A stretch of 64,000 nt of DNA from CBFHMJ01 sp965656875 (GCA_965656875.1 CBFHMJ010000025.1:124001-188000), one strand, 5' to 3'. Counted from the stretch's first letter, positions 18,642 through 29,217 are shown. Numbers and translations are program-made. The notes: generated by a model from the letters alone, not told the origin.

Positions 18642-19083
18642 ATTGTCAGGCAACTTTTCGATATTCCATTGCCAAAACCTGTTGAAGTTTACGTAAATCA
18701 TGGTTATCAGAGCGTGTTGACCTTTGCAGACGGATTTTGTGTGCATCAACGGCCTGCCAGATATATCGAGTTTACATCAGAAACGGCCATTGATTGTCTC
18801 CATGACTAATTCCTGATTCGGTAGGTATTGAATGACCTGATAAGTATATGCAAGGATTCGACCTAAAAACTGAGCTTCAAAATCGAGTTGTGAACCGAGG
18901 GAAAAAGGAGGGGTGTTCGCCAACGAACAGACTTAATATTATCGTACCAGGACGGTGCGTTATCAGGGCTTGAAGCAAACCCGGCCACTGTTTCGACCGG
19001 GCAATTTATTAAAATTTCAGTTGTAACATTAACCTTGAACAGTCATTAGGATCAATTGACCTTCGAGAATACAATCGTCCCAA
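18642..19083. other. Intergenic region; possible remnant of a small coding sequence
   Basis: No intact gene is seen. On the minus strand a 41-codon open stretch ending at TGA 18646-18648 reads like a protein C-terminus (…DLRKLQQVLAMEYRKVA), but an in-frame stop precedes it and it has no start. It may be a decayed gene tail or chance. A short CCCGG/CCGGG hairpin (18980-19001) could aid termination of tldD. Confidence 0.25.
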
Positions 19084-20523
19084 TTATGCTGTTCCACCGA
19101 CGGTAATTTCATCTATTTTTAATGAGGGCTGTCCAACGCCAACAGGAATGCTCTGACCATCTTTACCACACACACCCACACCAGCATCCAGCTCCATGTC
19201 GTTGCCAACCATAGAAATCTTCTGCATCGCTTCAGGACCATTACCAATTAATGTAGCGCCTTTTACCGGATGAGTAATTTTTCCATCTTCGATCATCCAG
19301 GCTTCTGATGCCGAGAAAACGAATTTTCCAGAGGTAATATCAACCTGACCACCACCAAAGTTTGGCGCAAAAATGCCTCGCTTAATGGTTGAAATGATCT
19401 CTTCCTGCGTGTGTTCTCCTGGTAGCATGTACGTATTTGTCATGCGCGGCATAGGAAGATGAGCGTAAGATTCTCGACGGCCATTACCCGTTGGATCCAC
19501 CCCCATCAAACGCGCATTCAGTTTGTCTTGCATGTAACCTTTTAGAATTCCGTTCTCAATGAGTACGTTATGCTGTCCCGGAACTCCTTCGTCATCAATA
19601 TTGATTGAGCCACGACTATGTTGAATCGTGCCATTATCAACAATAGTGCAAAGCTCAGACGCCACTTTCTGGCCGATACAACCTGAATAGGTTGAAGAAC
19701 CTTTACGATTGAAATCACCTTCCAGTCCGTGTCCAACAGCTTCGTGCAGCAGAACACCGGGCCAACCATTACCAAGAACCACTGGCATTGCGCCTGCTGG
19801 TGCATCTTTTGCGTCAAGATTGATGATGGCCTGTCGGACCGCCTCTTCGGTATAAATCATATACCGAGGCTTACCATCAATCATCTCAAGGAAGTATTGA
19901 TAGTCTGTGCGGCCACCACCGCCAGAACTTCCTCGCTCACGCTTACCATCATGTTCTACTAAAACACTACATTGCAAACGCACCAATGGGCGAACATCGC
20001 TCGCCCAGGTACCATCACTGGCAGCGACCAATACTTCTTCGTAAACACCTGAAATACTGGCGATAACTTGTGTAACTTTCGGCTCGATCTTACGAGCATA
20101 AGCTTCGATTTCGTGTAACAGCTTTAATTTGTCATCATTAGACATACTTTCCAGTGGCTCACACGGCAGATAAATGTCACCCGACTCACGCTTAACCCAT
20201 GCCTTATGTGTCGCTGATTTACCTGCGTTAGCAATACCACGTGCAGCAACAGCCGCACTTTGTAAACTATCCGGCGTAATCTCATCTGAATAAGCAAACC
20301 CGGTTTTTTCACCTGTGACGGCACGAACGCCTACGCCCTTTTCAATATTAAACGAGCCTTCTTTAATCAGACCATCTTCCAGAACCCAGGACTCATTGCG
20401 GCATGCCTGGAAATATAAATCGGAGTAATCAACCTGATTTTGATGAATATAATCAATGGTTTTTTGGATTCGTTCACTATCAAGACCTGATTGACCAATC
20501 AGATTCTTTTCAACTTGATTCAT
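19084..20523 (-). CDS. tldD: Metalloprotease TldD
   Basis: The 479-residue protein matches TldD in length and motifs. The zinc-binding HExxxH is HEAVGH at residues 260-265, inside GVLLHEAVGHGLEGD, and GYMQDKLNARLMG follows. TldD pairs with TldE/PmbA to form a heterodimeric peptidase that degrades unfolded peptides and matures some RiPPs such as microcin B17. The TldE partner is not in this window. The start overlaps the stop of the nit2-like gene (TAATG), showing translational coupling. The TldD/E link to RiPP processing is worth noting because a borosin locus lies about 36 kb away, though no connection is shown. Confidence 0.96.
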   Translation of the reverse strand: MNQVEKNLIGQSGLDSERIQKTIDYIHQNQVDYSDLYFQACRNESWVLEDGLIKEGSFNIEKGVGVRAVTGEKTGFAYSDEITPDSLQSAAVAARGIANAGKSATHKAWVKRESGDIYLPCEPLESMSNDDKLKLLHEIEAYARKIEPKVTQVIASISGVYEEVLVAASDGTWASDVRPLVRLQCSVLVEHDGKRERGSSGGGGRTDYQYFLEMIDGKPRYMIYTEEAVRQAIINLDAKDAPAGAMPVVLGNGWPGVLLHEAVGHGLEGDFNRKGSSTYSGCIGQKVASELCTIVDNGTIQHSRGSINIDDEGVPGQHNVLIENGILKGYMQDKLNARLMGVDPTGNGRRESYAHLPMPRMTNTYMLPGEHTQEEIISTIKRGIFAPNFGGGQVDITSGKFVFSASEAWMIEDGKITHPVKGATLIGNGPEAMQKISMVGNDMELDAGVGVCGKDGQSIPVGVGQPSLKIDEITVGGTA

Positions 20524-21353
20524 TATTTAAACTCGCTGTTAAAACGGTTATGACGACTTACAGGCATTTGCTGCTGCAACTTTTGTTTAACGGAAACATC
20601 AAAGTCAACCGATACAGATCCCGGACCTTTATCCATTTCAGTTTCAATACTTCCCCACGGATTAACGATCATACTGTGACCCCAGGTTTCCCGACCATTT
20701 AAATGAATTCCGCCCTGATTAGCAGCGACCATCCAAACCTGATTTTCAATTGCTCGGGCTCTGATCAATGAAGACCAGTGTGCTTCTCCGGTTTTATCAG
20801 TAAATGCACTCGGCAATACAATAACATCAGCACCTTGCGATGCCAGCGCCTGGAATAATCCGGGAAATCTCAGATCATAACAAACCGCAAATCCAACTTT
20901 AATGCCTTCAATATCAGCAACAACCACGCGTTCACCCGGTCGTGTGGTTGCCGATTCCAGGTAGGTGCCTGTTGCATCTTCTACTTCGACATCAAATAAA
21001 TGAATTTTTTCATAATGAGAAACCGCTTCACCATCAGGCGAAAACAGTATAGAGGTGGCAGAGAATCGCTCATCGCCATCAAACAAAACAGGGATTGTCC
21101 CACCTACCAGCCAGACACTGTATTCTCTGGCTAAATCACTCAGCTTTTGTTGAATGGGACCATCACCCCAGGCTTCCTGATGCACGGTTTGCAAAGCGTC
21201 TTTGCCACCAAAAATAGAGAAACATTCAGGTAGAACGACCAGATGAGGTTGTGTGGATGATTCAGCTGTTAATGCGGCCAGTTGCTCACTGACCGCAATG
21301 AAATTCTGTTCAATATCAGGAGACGACACTAATTGTACGACCGATAACTTCAT
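20523..21353 (-). CDS. Carbon-nitrogen hydrolase, Nit1/Nit2 (omega-amidase/deaminated-glutathione amidase) type
   Basis: The 276-residue nitrilase-superfamily protein carries the catalytic Glu-Lys-Cys set: VVLPECFSIFG, HYEKIHLFDV and GFAVCYDLRFPGLF. The family removes amides from small acids; bacterial members next to tldD are usually deaminated-glutathione amidases, a metabolite-repair role. The frame reaches back 24 bases further, but ATG 21353 has AAGGGGA six bases upstream and gives the usual MKLSVVQL start. It is coupled to tldD and separated from yhdP by a terminator-like hairpin. Confidence 0.92.
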   Translation of the reverse strand: MKLSVVQLVSSPDIEQNFIAVSEQLAALTAESSTQPHLVVLPECFSIFGGKDALQTVHQEAWGDGPIQQKLSDLAREYSVWLVGGTIPVLFDGDERFSATSILFSPDGEAVSHYEKIHLFDVEVEDATGTYLESATTRPGERVVVADIEGIKVGFAVCYDLRFPGLFQALASQGADVIVLPSAFTDKTGEAHWSSLIRARAIENQVWMVAANQGGIHLNGRETWGHSMIVNPWGSIETEMDKGPGSVSVDFDVSVKQKLQQQMPVSRHNRFNSEFK

Positions 21354-21383
21354 GTGATTCCCCTTATGTCTTGTCATAACAAA

Positions 21384-21405
21384 ATACCCCGTAGAAACGG
21401 GGTAT
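21384..21405 (-). terminator. Terminator/attenuator between yhdP and the nitrilase gene
   Basis: A 9-bp perfect stem (ATACCCCGT / ACGGGGTAT) with a 4-base loop, followed on the minus strand by TTTTG. It lies between yhdP and nit-tldD and may set lower expression of the last two genes. Confidence 0.75.
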
Positions 21406-21451
21406 TAGTGAGTGTATATAGAGGCTTGTCACCTCGGCAACACCTGACATT

Positions 21452-24400
21452 CTATTCATTATGTTGATGTTGTGTCAGGCTTCGATGTGTATTGTTCTTC
21501 GCTTCTCCCGCCCCGGATGCTTCCGGACGAGCAAGCTGTGTTGGGATTTTAATTTCCTTGCTTCGGCGATCAACCTCAATAACATTCGGCTCTTCAATAG
21601 TTCCTTTCACTACAAACTGTATTTGGGAAATAACGTTTGCATCTTCAATCACTTTATCCAGTGCTAATGCGGCCAGACCACTAACAGGGTTGACCATCCA
21701 GGCAACTATAACCGGTAAACTTGATGTTACTTTTGGCTTAAATGCTAACTGGTAATCAAGCTCCTGATTCACCAGATTTGTTGTCCCTGCGATAGTCATA
21801 TCGCCAGCCAGCCCATCCATCTTTGTATCGTCAGTATGGGCAACACCGTCCTGAATTGTCAATCGTCCCGAAATACTGTTGTAGTATAAGCCTTTACTAA
21901 AAATGTCTCGGAAATCGAGTCGTAACTTACGAAGTATGGAATCCAGACTCAGAATAGAGAAAATCTTCGCGCCTTTATCACTGACTTCAGCCAGATGACC
22001 TTCTCCCAGTTTCCAGTCAACAATGCCGCCTAAAGAATGAGAATTAAACTCGTGCGGTGCTCCAACCCAGTTGAGGTTGAAGTCGACATCAGCATTACTG
22101 TCTTTAATGGTCGACGTAAATCCAAACCCGGTAAGTAACGTGCCTATGTCATTGGTATCCAGTTGGCCAGTAAAATTAGAAGAACCACTTTTACCGGTTT
22201 CCCCCTGCCAACTGCCATCAAATCTCAATTGATGACGTCCATTATTCACCACAACATTTTTCGCGAGTAATTCTTTTCCTTCAGGCTGTATTTCACCGGA
22301 AATATTACCAATGACATAATCATCATACTGGCAACGTCCACAGGTAAATCTGACAGGAGGGAAACTTGCGATAAACTGTTCTGAATCCAACGTTGTTTCA
22401 GCAGATCCTTCATCAACCAGATTCAGCTGAAAATAATCAGCGTCAACCGTCAACCCTTCACCATTCCAGTCCTGATTCAATACAACTCTGGCTCTGGCTT
22501 CCTTCGCGGTCATGTTTAGTAACCAGTTGTCCTGCCGGTTTGTGGCTTCAAAATTAACACCGTTAAACCGCTGACCATAGAAATCTAACTTGCCCAGTTT
22601 GCCATATACCCGGCCCGGCTCACCTAATAATGCATCCGCACTACCGCCACTGTTTTCGGATACCAATGGATCAACAACGGTAAACCAGGTATCAAAATCA
22701 GCATCAGGTAAATCAACATAGATGTTAAAGCCCTGACCCGGTAAACCGATATCTTCATTACCAATGGTTAGCTGCGCTCTGGAAAATGTGTCATCTCCAG
22801 AGGCCAGAATAGCGTTGAAATGAAGTTGGCTATTATATTGAGCGGTAATCAGGTTACTCAGCTCATCACCTTTAACTACTGATGTCAGTCGTGTTTTCTC
22901 ACCTTTAGCTTTCTTGTACTGGCCGGGTAAACGTGATTCAACGTTTGTCATATCCGCATCCAGCGTTGCCGTGTACTGAAAGCCTTTCGCTGGTAAATCA
23001 ACATCGACGTACATTTGAAACGGCACATTACCGGTTAAATACGTTGTTAGTACCGTTGGATATTGCTTGAATAACGCATCAGTTTCCCAATCTCCGAGTA
23101 CTGAAATATCCAGTTCATAAGCGATATCCGCATCTTTACCTTCAACTGAAATATCTATTGGCATCGTCCAGAGATCAGCGTTCAACCCTGTTACCTGAAT
23201 ATGATCGTTATTGAAGGTTAATTTACCGGTGACATCGGTTAATGTTAGCGTTGGTGCGGTCAGGTTGATTGTATTACCGGAAAAAACCACTTCCCCCCGA
23301 ACATCGACGGTATCCCGCTCATCGACAGCAACATCAATAATTGTTTTACCGGTAACTTCACCGCTGATTTTCACCACATCCAGCGCACTTCCTACCGTAT
23401 CGGCCACGGAACTTTTATGTAACATAGCGTCCAGTAATGGTGCTTCAGCCTTCACATCAACATCCACTATGACCGAACGAAGATCGGATAACGGTTTTAA
23501 ATGCGCTGACACCTGACTAGCCAGTTCAATGCCTGATAAATCACCGTGTTTACTGTAGATATCCAGCTCATCATTCTTAAACAACAGTTGCGCATTTAAA
23601 TCACTTATTGCGGGCCATGATGGCGCAAATTCATATTCTGCATTTTGCACCGCAGCATCGACCAGGAAAATACCTTGCTGTTGTTCAAATGGGAAAGCGC
23701 TTAACGGACCAGATAACAGCAATCGAGACAATCCCAATTCACCTGATTTTAGGGAGCGATTGAGATAATCAATCAGGTTTTGTGTCATATGATCAGCAGG
23801 GTAATAATTACGTGCGACAGCAACATCCGGACCTTGTAATTCACCATAAAGGTCTAACCGTGGAACTTCATCCAGGCTAAGCGCGAATTCAGCACTGAAA
23901 TCCAAATCATTATTAGTTATCCAGACACGCTCCCCCTGAATATGCCAGATGTCATCACGCTGGAAAAAGGACAGATCGATATTAAGCAGATTGTAGCTGA
24001 TCGCCTGGCGAAACATATCTCCAGTCAGCAATGAACCATCGGCTGAACTCAATGACAGCCAACCTGAATTACTTGCCAGGCCAATATCACCATCCAGCCC
24101 CTGAACGCCAGGAATACCTTCGGCGTTATTCCACGATATGGCGGATAACTCAGCCATAACCTGCATACGTTCACCAGGAGTGAACCAGATATCTTTTATC
24201 GTCCCGTCAGGCTGTAGCTGCTCAGCCCATTGCTTTATTTCAACATTACTTGCAATTAACGACGCCAACTTTGCCAAAGGTGCCACACCAAGTTGATTGA
24301 TGTATAACGTATCTCGCTGCGGGTTAGATGCATAACGAACATCAAGTTCAGGCCATGCCTGACCATTACTGCTAAGTTCGCTGTTAATTCCTCTCACTGA

Positions 24401-25342
24401 CCAACCGTCTGTGGTTGGACGCCAGGAAACTTGCCCACCTGTCAAAGTGAGTAATGCGGGTTCATCATCATTTAACCACGCCAGTGCATTTTTACCGGGA
24501 AGAATATCAGCCGCGATAAACTGCCCTTGCTGAATGTCTGCCCAAACCTGAAAATTAATATCAGAGGATTCCAGTTCAGTTAAAGCAGGCACCAGGCGAT
24601 TCAACCATGAACCAATATCCAGATTCTCAGCTGCAATATATAACTGACCGTCTAACTCTTTCAGTTCGTTTCCTTCGAGACTCAGAACAAAATTTAATGA
24701 ATTTCCTTTAAACCCATTAATTGAGAACTCACCAACTCCGTGGTGATTTTTTGCATTATTCCACCATTCGAGTTCTTCAATAATGACGGTGCCACGCTGA
24801 CCATCGGGTAAATTAAACGCGACTTCACTATTCATGACGGAAAATTGATGGAGTTGCTGTAAAAACAATCGGGATAACGCATCAACCATTGCTGAATCAG
24901 CTTTCATTGCTTTTACATTATTACGAGCCGTATCACGCGCCCGTGATTCAGGTAATGAAGTACCGTCAATTGTTACAGTTACATCATCAAGAATAAAATA
25001 GTCAGACGTAAGTTCTCTTTTTAACAGCGTTTGCCAGAAATCAAGTTTGATACGGGTTTCGCCAATGATGAGATCAACCGGAGAGAGGTTATCTGGCTGG
25101 AAAGAAATATCATTAAGAATAATGGCTGGACCGGTCGTATCCCAACCGGCGGTAATTTTACCGATAAAAACGTCTGCCCCATATGCCTCGCGTACCCAGG
25201 TCTGGATATCGTTACGCCAGGAATCAATATGCGGCAGGCTGTAGCGTAGTACCGAAATGACAACAGCAATCATTACGATAAAAACCGCAACAACTCGCAA
25301 TAGTCTTCGTACACAGCCAAAGCAAAACTGATCAACTGTCAT
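21452..25342 (-). CDS. yhdP: YhdP, AsmA-like envelope phospholipid-transport protein
   Basis: The 1296-residue protein has one N-terminal membrane segment (about residues 12-32) followed by a very long beta-rich periplasmic region, as in the YhdP/TamB/YdbH family. The C-terminal AsmA-like part is visible (GDMTIAGTTNLVNQELDYQL, then a conserved PVIVAWMVNPVSGLAALAL). YhdP helps move phospholipids across the periplasm to the outer membrane. Length and position after rng agree with the known gammaproteobacterial order. The last 20 residues are polar and His/Asn-rich. Confidence 0.93.
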   Translation of the reverse strand: MTVDQFCFGCVRRLLRVVAVFIVMIAVVISVLRYSLPHIDSWRNDIQTWVREAYGADVFIGKITAGWDTTGPAIILNDISFQPDNLSPVDLIIGETRIKLDFWQTLLKRELTSDYFILDDVTVTIDGTSLPESRARDTARNNVKAMKADSAMVDALSRLFLQQLHQFSVMNSEVAFNLPDGQRGTVIIEELEWWNNAKNHHGVGEFSINGFKGNSLNFVLSLEGNELKELDGQLYIAAENLDIGSWLNRLVPALTELESSDINFQVWADIQQGQFIAADILPGKNALAWLNDDEPALLTLTGGQVSWRPTTDGWSVRGINSELSSNGQAWPELDVRYASNPQRDTLYINQLGVAPLAKLASLIASNVEIKQWAEQLQPDGTIKDIWFTPGERMQVMAELSAISWNNAEGIPGVQGLDGDIGLASNSGWLSLSSADGSLLTGDMFRQAISYNLLNIDLSFFQRDDIWHIQGERVWITNNDLDFSAEFALSLDEVPRLDLYGELQGPDVAVARNYYPADHMTQNLIDYLNRSLKSGELGLSRLLLSGPLSAFPFEQQQGIFLVDAAVQNAEYEFAPSWPAISDLNAQLLFKNDELDIYSKHGDLSGIELASQVSAHLKPLSDLRSVIVDVDVKAEAPLLDAMLHKSSVADTVGSALDVVKISGEVTGKTIIDVAVDERDTVDVRGEVVFSGNTINLTAPTLTLTDVTGKLTFNNDHIQVTGLNADLWTMPIDISVEGKDADIAYELDISVLGDWETDALFKQYPTVLTTYLTGNVPFQMYVDVDLPAKGFQYTATLDADMTNVESRLPGQYKKAKGEKTRLTSVVKGDELSNLITAQYNSQLHFNAILASGDDTFSRAQLTIGNEDIGLPGQGFNIYVDLPDADFDTWFTVVDPLVSENSGGSADALLGEPGRVYGKLGKLDFYGQRFNGVNFEATNRQDNWLLNMTAKEARARVVLNQDWNGEGLTVDADYFQLNLVDEGSAETTLDSEQFIASFPPVRFTCGRCQYDDYVIGNISGEIQPEGKELLAKNVVVNNGRHQLRFDGSWQGETGKSGSSNFTGQLDTNDIGTLLTGFGFTSTIKDSNADVDFNLNWVGAPHEFNSHSLGGIVDWKLGEGHLAEVSDKGAKIFSILSLDSILRKLRLDFRDIFSKGLYYNSISGRLTIQDGVAHTDDTKMDGLAGDMTIAGTTNLVNQELDYQLAFKPKVTSSLPVIVAWMVNPVSGLAALALDKVIEDANVISQIQFVVKGTIEEPNVIEVDRRSKEIKIPTQLARPEASGAGEAKNNTHRSLTQHQHNE

Positions 25343-25384
25343 GTTAGTTCCAACCTCGCAAAGCGAGGCGTTGTGACCAAACCA

Positions 25385-26860
25385 TTACATCATCACCACG
25401 TCGTATTTATCCTGGTTGTATAATGGTTCGGGTTGAATTTTAATCTGCTTTCCAATGAACATTTCCAGTTCAGCAAGATTATGATATTCGTCATTCATCA
25501 GCGCTTCACTAACGGCGGACGATGTATAGACGACAAACTTATCGGCTTCATAAGCCCTGTTTACTCGCACTATTTCACGCAGGATCTCGTAGCAAACTGT
25601 TTCAACGGTCTTTAATTTACCTCGTCCATTACACACATTGCATTCACCACACAATACATGCTCCAGACTCTCTCTCGTGCGCTTACGTGTCATTTCGACC
25701 AGCCCCAACGAGGTAAAACCATTAATATTAGTTTTGGCTCGATCTTTGGAAAGCGAGGATTCAAGAATGTGTAAAACTCGACGCTTATGTTCTTCACTCA
25801 GCATATCAATGAAATCCAGAATGATGATCCCACCCAGATTACGCAATCTGAGTTGGCGAGCGATAGCGACAGCAGCTTCACAGTTAGTATTAAAGATAGT
25901 CTCTTCCAGGTTTCGGTGCCCAACAAATGCGCCAGTATTAACGTCAACAGTTGTCATTGCTTCGGTTTGATCAATGATCAAATAGCCACCTGATTTCAAC
26001 TCTACTTTACGGCTCAGAGCCCGCTGAATCTCACTCTCAACATCAAACAAATCAAAGATTGGTCTTTCACCTGGATAGTATTCCAAACGTGCTACCATTT
26101 CTGGCACGAATTCTTCTGTAAAGGCTCTTAATTGTTGATAGGTAAGCTTCGAATCAACACGAACACGTTCCAGGTCGGTGCCAATAAAATCACGAATAAT
26201 GCGAAAAGCTAAGGTTAGATCTTCATGTAACACGCCTTCTTTACGTGTCTTCTTTTTACGTTTCTGGATTTTCTCCCAGACACGTTTAAGAAATTTTGCA
26301 TCTTGCGACAGTTCTTCTTCACCAGCTCCATCTGCGGCAGTTCGTACAATGAATCCAGCAGTATCATCAACATATTCTGAAACGATTTCTTTAAGGCGAG
26401 CTCGTTCTGTATCACTTTCAATCCGTTGAGAAACACCAATATGTTTAGCGTCAGGCATTAGCACCAGATACCGAGAAGGAATAGTAATATCAGTTGTCAG
26501 CCTGGCACCTTTTGTCCCAATCGGATCTTTGACCACCTGAACAACAATATGTTGCCCTTCCCTGACAAGCTCTCGAATATCAGAACTATTCTGACGAGCC
26601 TGAGATAAATCATCGCTATAATCTTCGTGGCTTATAATGTCGGATGCATGTAAAAACGCAGCTTTCTCCATACCAATGTCGATAAAAGCGGCTTGCATAC
26701 CCGGCAATACCCGGCTAACTTTGCCGAGATAAATGTTACCAACTAAACCTCTACTGGACTGACGTTCCTGATGAACTTCCTGTAATACACCGTTTTCAAC
26801 CAACGCTACTCGAGTCTCGCTGGGTGTTACGTTAATGAGTAACTCTACACTTACTGTCAT
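25385..26860 (-). CDS. rng: Ribonuclease G
   Basis: The 491-residue protein is RNase G, which matures the 5' end of 16S rRNA and helps mRNA decay. It has the S1 domain near residues 35-125 (GNIYLGKVSRVLPGMQAAFIDIG), the DNase-I-like catalytic part with IILDFIDM carrying metal-binding Asp residues, and the Zn-link cysteines CGECNVC. It has no RNase E-type C-terminal scaffold. The start overlaps the maf stop by four bases (ATGA), so translation is coupled; yhdP follows 42 bases later. Confidence 0.97.
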   Translation of the reverse strand: MTVSVELLINVTPSETRVALVENGVLQEVHQERQSSRGLVGNIYLGKVSRVLPGMQAAFIDIGMEKAAFLHASDIISHEDYSDDLSQARQNSSDIRELVREGQHIVVQVVKDPIGTKGARLTTDITIPSRYLVLMPDAKHIGVSQRIESDTERARLKEIVSEYVDDTAGFIVRTAADGAGEEELSQDAKFLKRVWEKIQKRKKKTRKEGVLHEDLTLAFRIIRDFIGTDLERVRVDSKLTYQQLRAFTEEFVPEMVARLEYYPGERPIFDLFDVESEIQRALSRKVELKSGGYLIIDQTEAMTTVDVNTGAFVGHRNLEETIFNTNCEAAVAIARQLRLRNLGGIIILDFIDMLSEEHKRRVLHILESSLSKDRAKTNINGFTSLGLVEMTRKRTRESLEHVLCGECNVCNGRGKLKTVETVCYEILREIVRVNRAYEADKFVVYTSSAVSEALMNDEYHNLAELEMFIGKQIKIQPEPLYNQDKYDVVMM

Positions 26861-27444
26861 TTTGCCTGCCGAAGTAATTGTTCCGTTTCAACCAGAGGAA
26901 GCCCAACAACTGATGAATAGCTACCATCAATCGCTGAAACAAATCTGCCACCAATATTCTGAATGCCATATGAACCCGCTTTATCAGCTGGTTCACCGGT
27001 GTTCCAGTACCATATTGCTTCGTCTCTTGTTAACGCTCTGAATGTAACCTGCGTGGTAACAACGTCAGATAATAACCCTTGAGGCGTTACCGTCGCGATT
27101 GCCGTCATCACCTGATGCGTTTTTCCAGATAGTGCCAACAATGTCTCAACCGCGTCATTTTCATCAATGGGTTTCAGTAGAATCTTTCCATCCAGCACAA
27201 CAATAGTATCTGAACCTAACACGGTTAACGGTGAAGCTTGATCCACGACTGACTCACTCAGTGTAGCTGACGCAACATCATAGCCAGCCTGCGCCTTTTC
27301 TTTTGCCATACGCAATACATATTCACGGGCAGGCTCACCCTCATTGGGTGTTTCATCAATATCTACGGGCTTAACATCAAATTCGACTGATAAATGGGCG
27401 AGAAGTTCACGACGACGGGGAGAAGCTGAGGCTAAAACTAACAT
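26857..27444 (-). CDS. maf: Maf family nucleoside triphosphate pyrophosphatase (YhdE type)
   Basis: The 195-residue protein shows the Maf signature LASASPRRRELL at the N-terminus, the catalytic-base region VLGSDTIVVLDG and the dTTP/UTP-type segment KAGSYGIQNIGG. Such proteins hydrolyse dTTP, UTP and modified pyrimidine triphosphates, keeping them out of nucleic acids. The gene lies between mreD and rng as in many gammaproteobacteria and overlaps rng by four bases. Confidence 0.95.
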   Translation of the reverse strand: MLVLASASPRRRELLAHLSVEFDVKPVDIDETPNEGEPAREYVLRMAKEKAQAGYDVASATLSESVVDQASPLTVLGSDTIVVLDGKILLKPIDENDAVETLLALSGKTHQVMTAIATVTPQGLLSDVVTTQVTFRALTRDEAIWYWNTGEPADKAGSYGIQNIGGRFVSAIDGSYSSVVGLPLVETEQLLRQAK

Positions 27445-27708
27445 TAAAAACCCTGTTAAAAATCAAAAGCCTTAAAAGACAATCCAAAATGAATTCAGTT
27501 TATTTTACAACCTGAACATCACGATAAAATTTATCCGGACAAATCAATCAGTCACAGAAAGCATTCAGGTATAAAAGATAAGTACTTACTAACGTTTAAA
27601 AGCTTGTTAATACTAGCAGCTGACAAGGATAATGTTAATAAATTAACAGACTTCAGGCAGGAATAAACCGATAATTTGTATCGATTTAAGACAAACCAGG
27701 CAGCTACC

Positions 27709-28194
27709 TTACTTAATTTTGAAATGACGCCTGAATTTGCGCAGCATTTGAAACAACCACGGCCAGAAAACCATGCCGACAATCACAGGTTGCAAAAACT
27801 CTGAGGCAAATTTTACATCATTGATGAAATGACTGATCCAGAAAATAATCAGGTGATATAAGGCAAGAAATAAACCGATAACCAACGATTGCTGCATCCA
27901 TGAAAAATTCCTTATTTTCTGATAGTTAGATGCAGTGATATATATCACTATTCCACACGCCAGTGCATGCACACCTAAAATACTACCCACCAGCACATCC
28001 AGTAAAAAACCGCATAACCAGGCAACACCAACATTAACCCGATAAGGTAAAGCCAGTGTCCAGTAAATCAAAATTAACAATGTCCAGTCAGGTCGATAAG
28101 GCGCAATAGCAGCTGGCATTGGAATGATAGCTAACACCATCCCAAAAAAAATCGTCAGCGCTATTAACGTGCCTCGTTGACTCTTAACCGCCAT
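27709..28194 (-). CDS. mreD: Rod-shape-determining protein MreD
   Basis: The 161-residue inner-membrane protein has about five hydrophobic helices and the MreD-type segment GFLLDVLVGSILGVHALA. It belongs to the elongasome with MreB, MreC, RodA and PBP2. Its start directly abuts the mreC stop. A 264-base gap separates it from maf; nothing else was seen in that gap. Confidence 0.95.
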   Translation of the reverse strand: MAVKSQRGTLIALTIFFGMVLAIIPMPAAIAPYRPDWTLLILIYWTLALPYRVNVGVAWLCGFLLDVLVGSILGVHALACGIVIYITASNYQKIRNFSWMQQSLVIGLFLALYHLIIFWISHFINDVKFASEFLQPVIVGMVFWPWLFQMLRKFRRHFKIK

Positions 28195-29034
28195 TTATTG
28201 CTCAACCTTTTCCTGACGGCTGTCCAGTAACACCAACACGTATCTGGCACGATCCAGTTGTGCTACAGGAATAGCACTTACCTGGGCAAATGGTAAAGAG
28301 CGATCCCGGTTTACCTCCTGTACTTTTGCCACAGGATAGCCTTCAGGAAAACGTCCACCCAGCCCAGATGTAACCAAACGATCACCCGGAATAATATCCG
28401 TGCTGTGAGGGATGTAATTCACTTTTATTTTGCCAATCTGACCAATCCCTTCAACCACTGTTCGAATATCATTTCGCTCTATTCTGACAGGCACAGCGTG
28501 TGAGGCATCTGAAATCAAAATGACCCGGCTGGTCAATGAACCAACACTCATGATTTGTCCAACCACACCCGATTCATCAATAACAGCCTGTCCGACCTTG
28601 ACCCCATGAGCCGAGCCTTTATTGATAACAATCAAATGACGATGCAATTGACTATCAACCGCCATAACCTCTGCAATCAGTTTTCGCGCTTCATTTCTGA
28701 CCGTTGAACCTAACAGCGCTCGCAGCTTCTCATTTTCCAACTTTAAAAACTCATATCGCTGCAAACTGCCCTGTTGCACTAACTGAGTTTCACGAAGTTG
28801 TTTATTTTCTTCCATTAATTCTGCACGAGATTTGAATTGCTCACGCGTCCAGTCGAGTGCTTCCTGAGGAGCATTCGCCATATAAAAGACAGGGCTAACT
28901 AAAGAATTGAGATATGAACGGAGATTAAACGAACTACCAGTCAGAGAATCATAAGCAATAAACCCAATACTGATGATAACAACCAGTACAAGTCTAAATT
29001 TTATAGAAGGGCTACGCCCGAAGAGCAAATTCAT
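28195..29034 (-). CDS. mreC: Rod-shape-determining protein MreC
   Basis: The 279-residue protein has a short cytoplasmic tail, one membrane helix (about residues 13-29), a coiled coil (about 60-105) and the periplasmic double-beta-barrel part with GQAVIDESGVVGQIMSVG and a typical DRLVTSGLGGRFPEGYPV segment. MreC links MreB filaments to the peptidoglycan synthases. It is separated from mreB by a terminator-like hairpin. Confidence 0.96.
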   Translation of the reverse strand: MNLLFGRSPSIKFRLVLVVIISIGFIAYDSLTGSSFNLRSYLNSLVSPVFYMANAPQEALDWTREQFKSRAELMEENKQLRETQLVQQGSLQRYEFLKLENEKLRALLGSTVRNEARKLIAEVMAVDSQLHRHLIVINKGSAHGVKVGQAVIDESGVVGQIMSVGSLTSRVILISDASHAVPVRIERNDIRTVVEGIGQIGKIKVNYIPHSTDIIPGDRLVTSGLGGRFPEGYPVAKVQEVNRDRSLPFAQVSAIPVAQLDRARYVLVLLDSRQEKVEQ

Positions 29035-29153
29035 CGTGTCACTATCACTTAAACCTTTAAGTCACCAACCACGACTGCAGTTCATACCATTAGAGAACCT
29101 GGTGGCTTTCCGGGTAACAGGAAAGAATATGTATACAACCTCAAAATATTCAA

Positions 29154-29176
29154 AAGCCGGACTGCGAGTCCGGCTT
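29154..29176 (-). terminator. Terminator/attenuator between mreB and mreC
   Basis: A 10-bp stem (AAGCCGGACT / AGTCCGGCTT) with a 3-base loop is followed by TTTTG on the minus strand. It would allow more MreB than MreC/MreD, consistent with MreB being filament-forming and abundant. Confidence 0.8.
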
Positions 29177-29217
29177 CAGGATATATAACAGATTTATGTC
29201 TGATAATTACGGTTCAA

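Noticed and set aside
18627..18809. 60-residue plus-strand ORF after the RND terminator
   Set aside because: It starts within the terminator hairpin and has no ribosome site.
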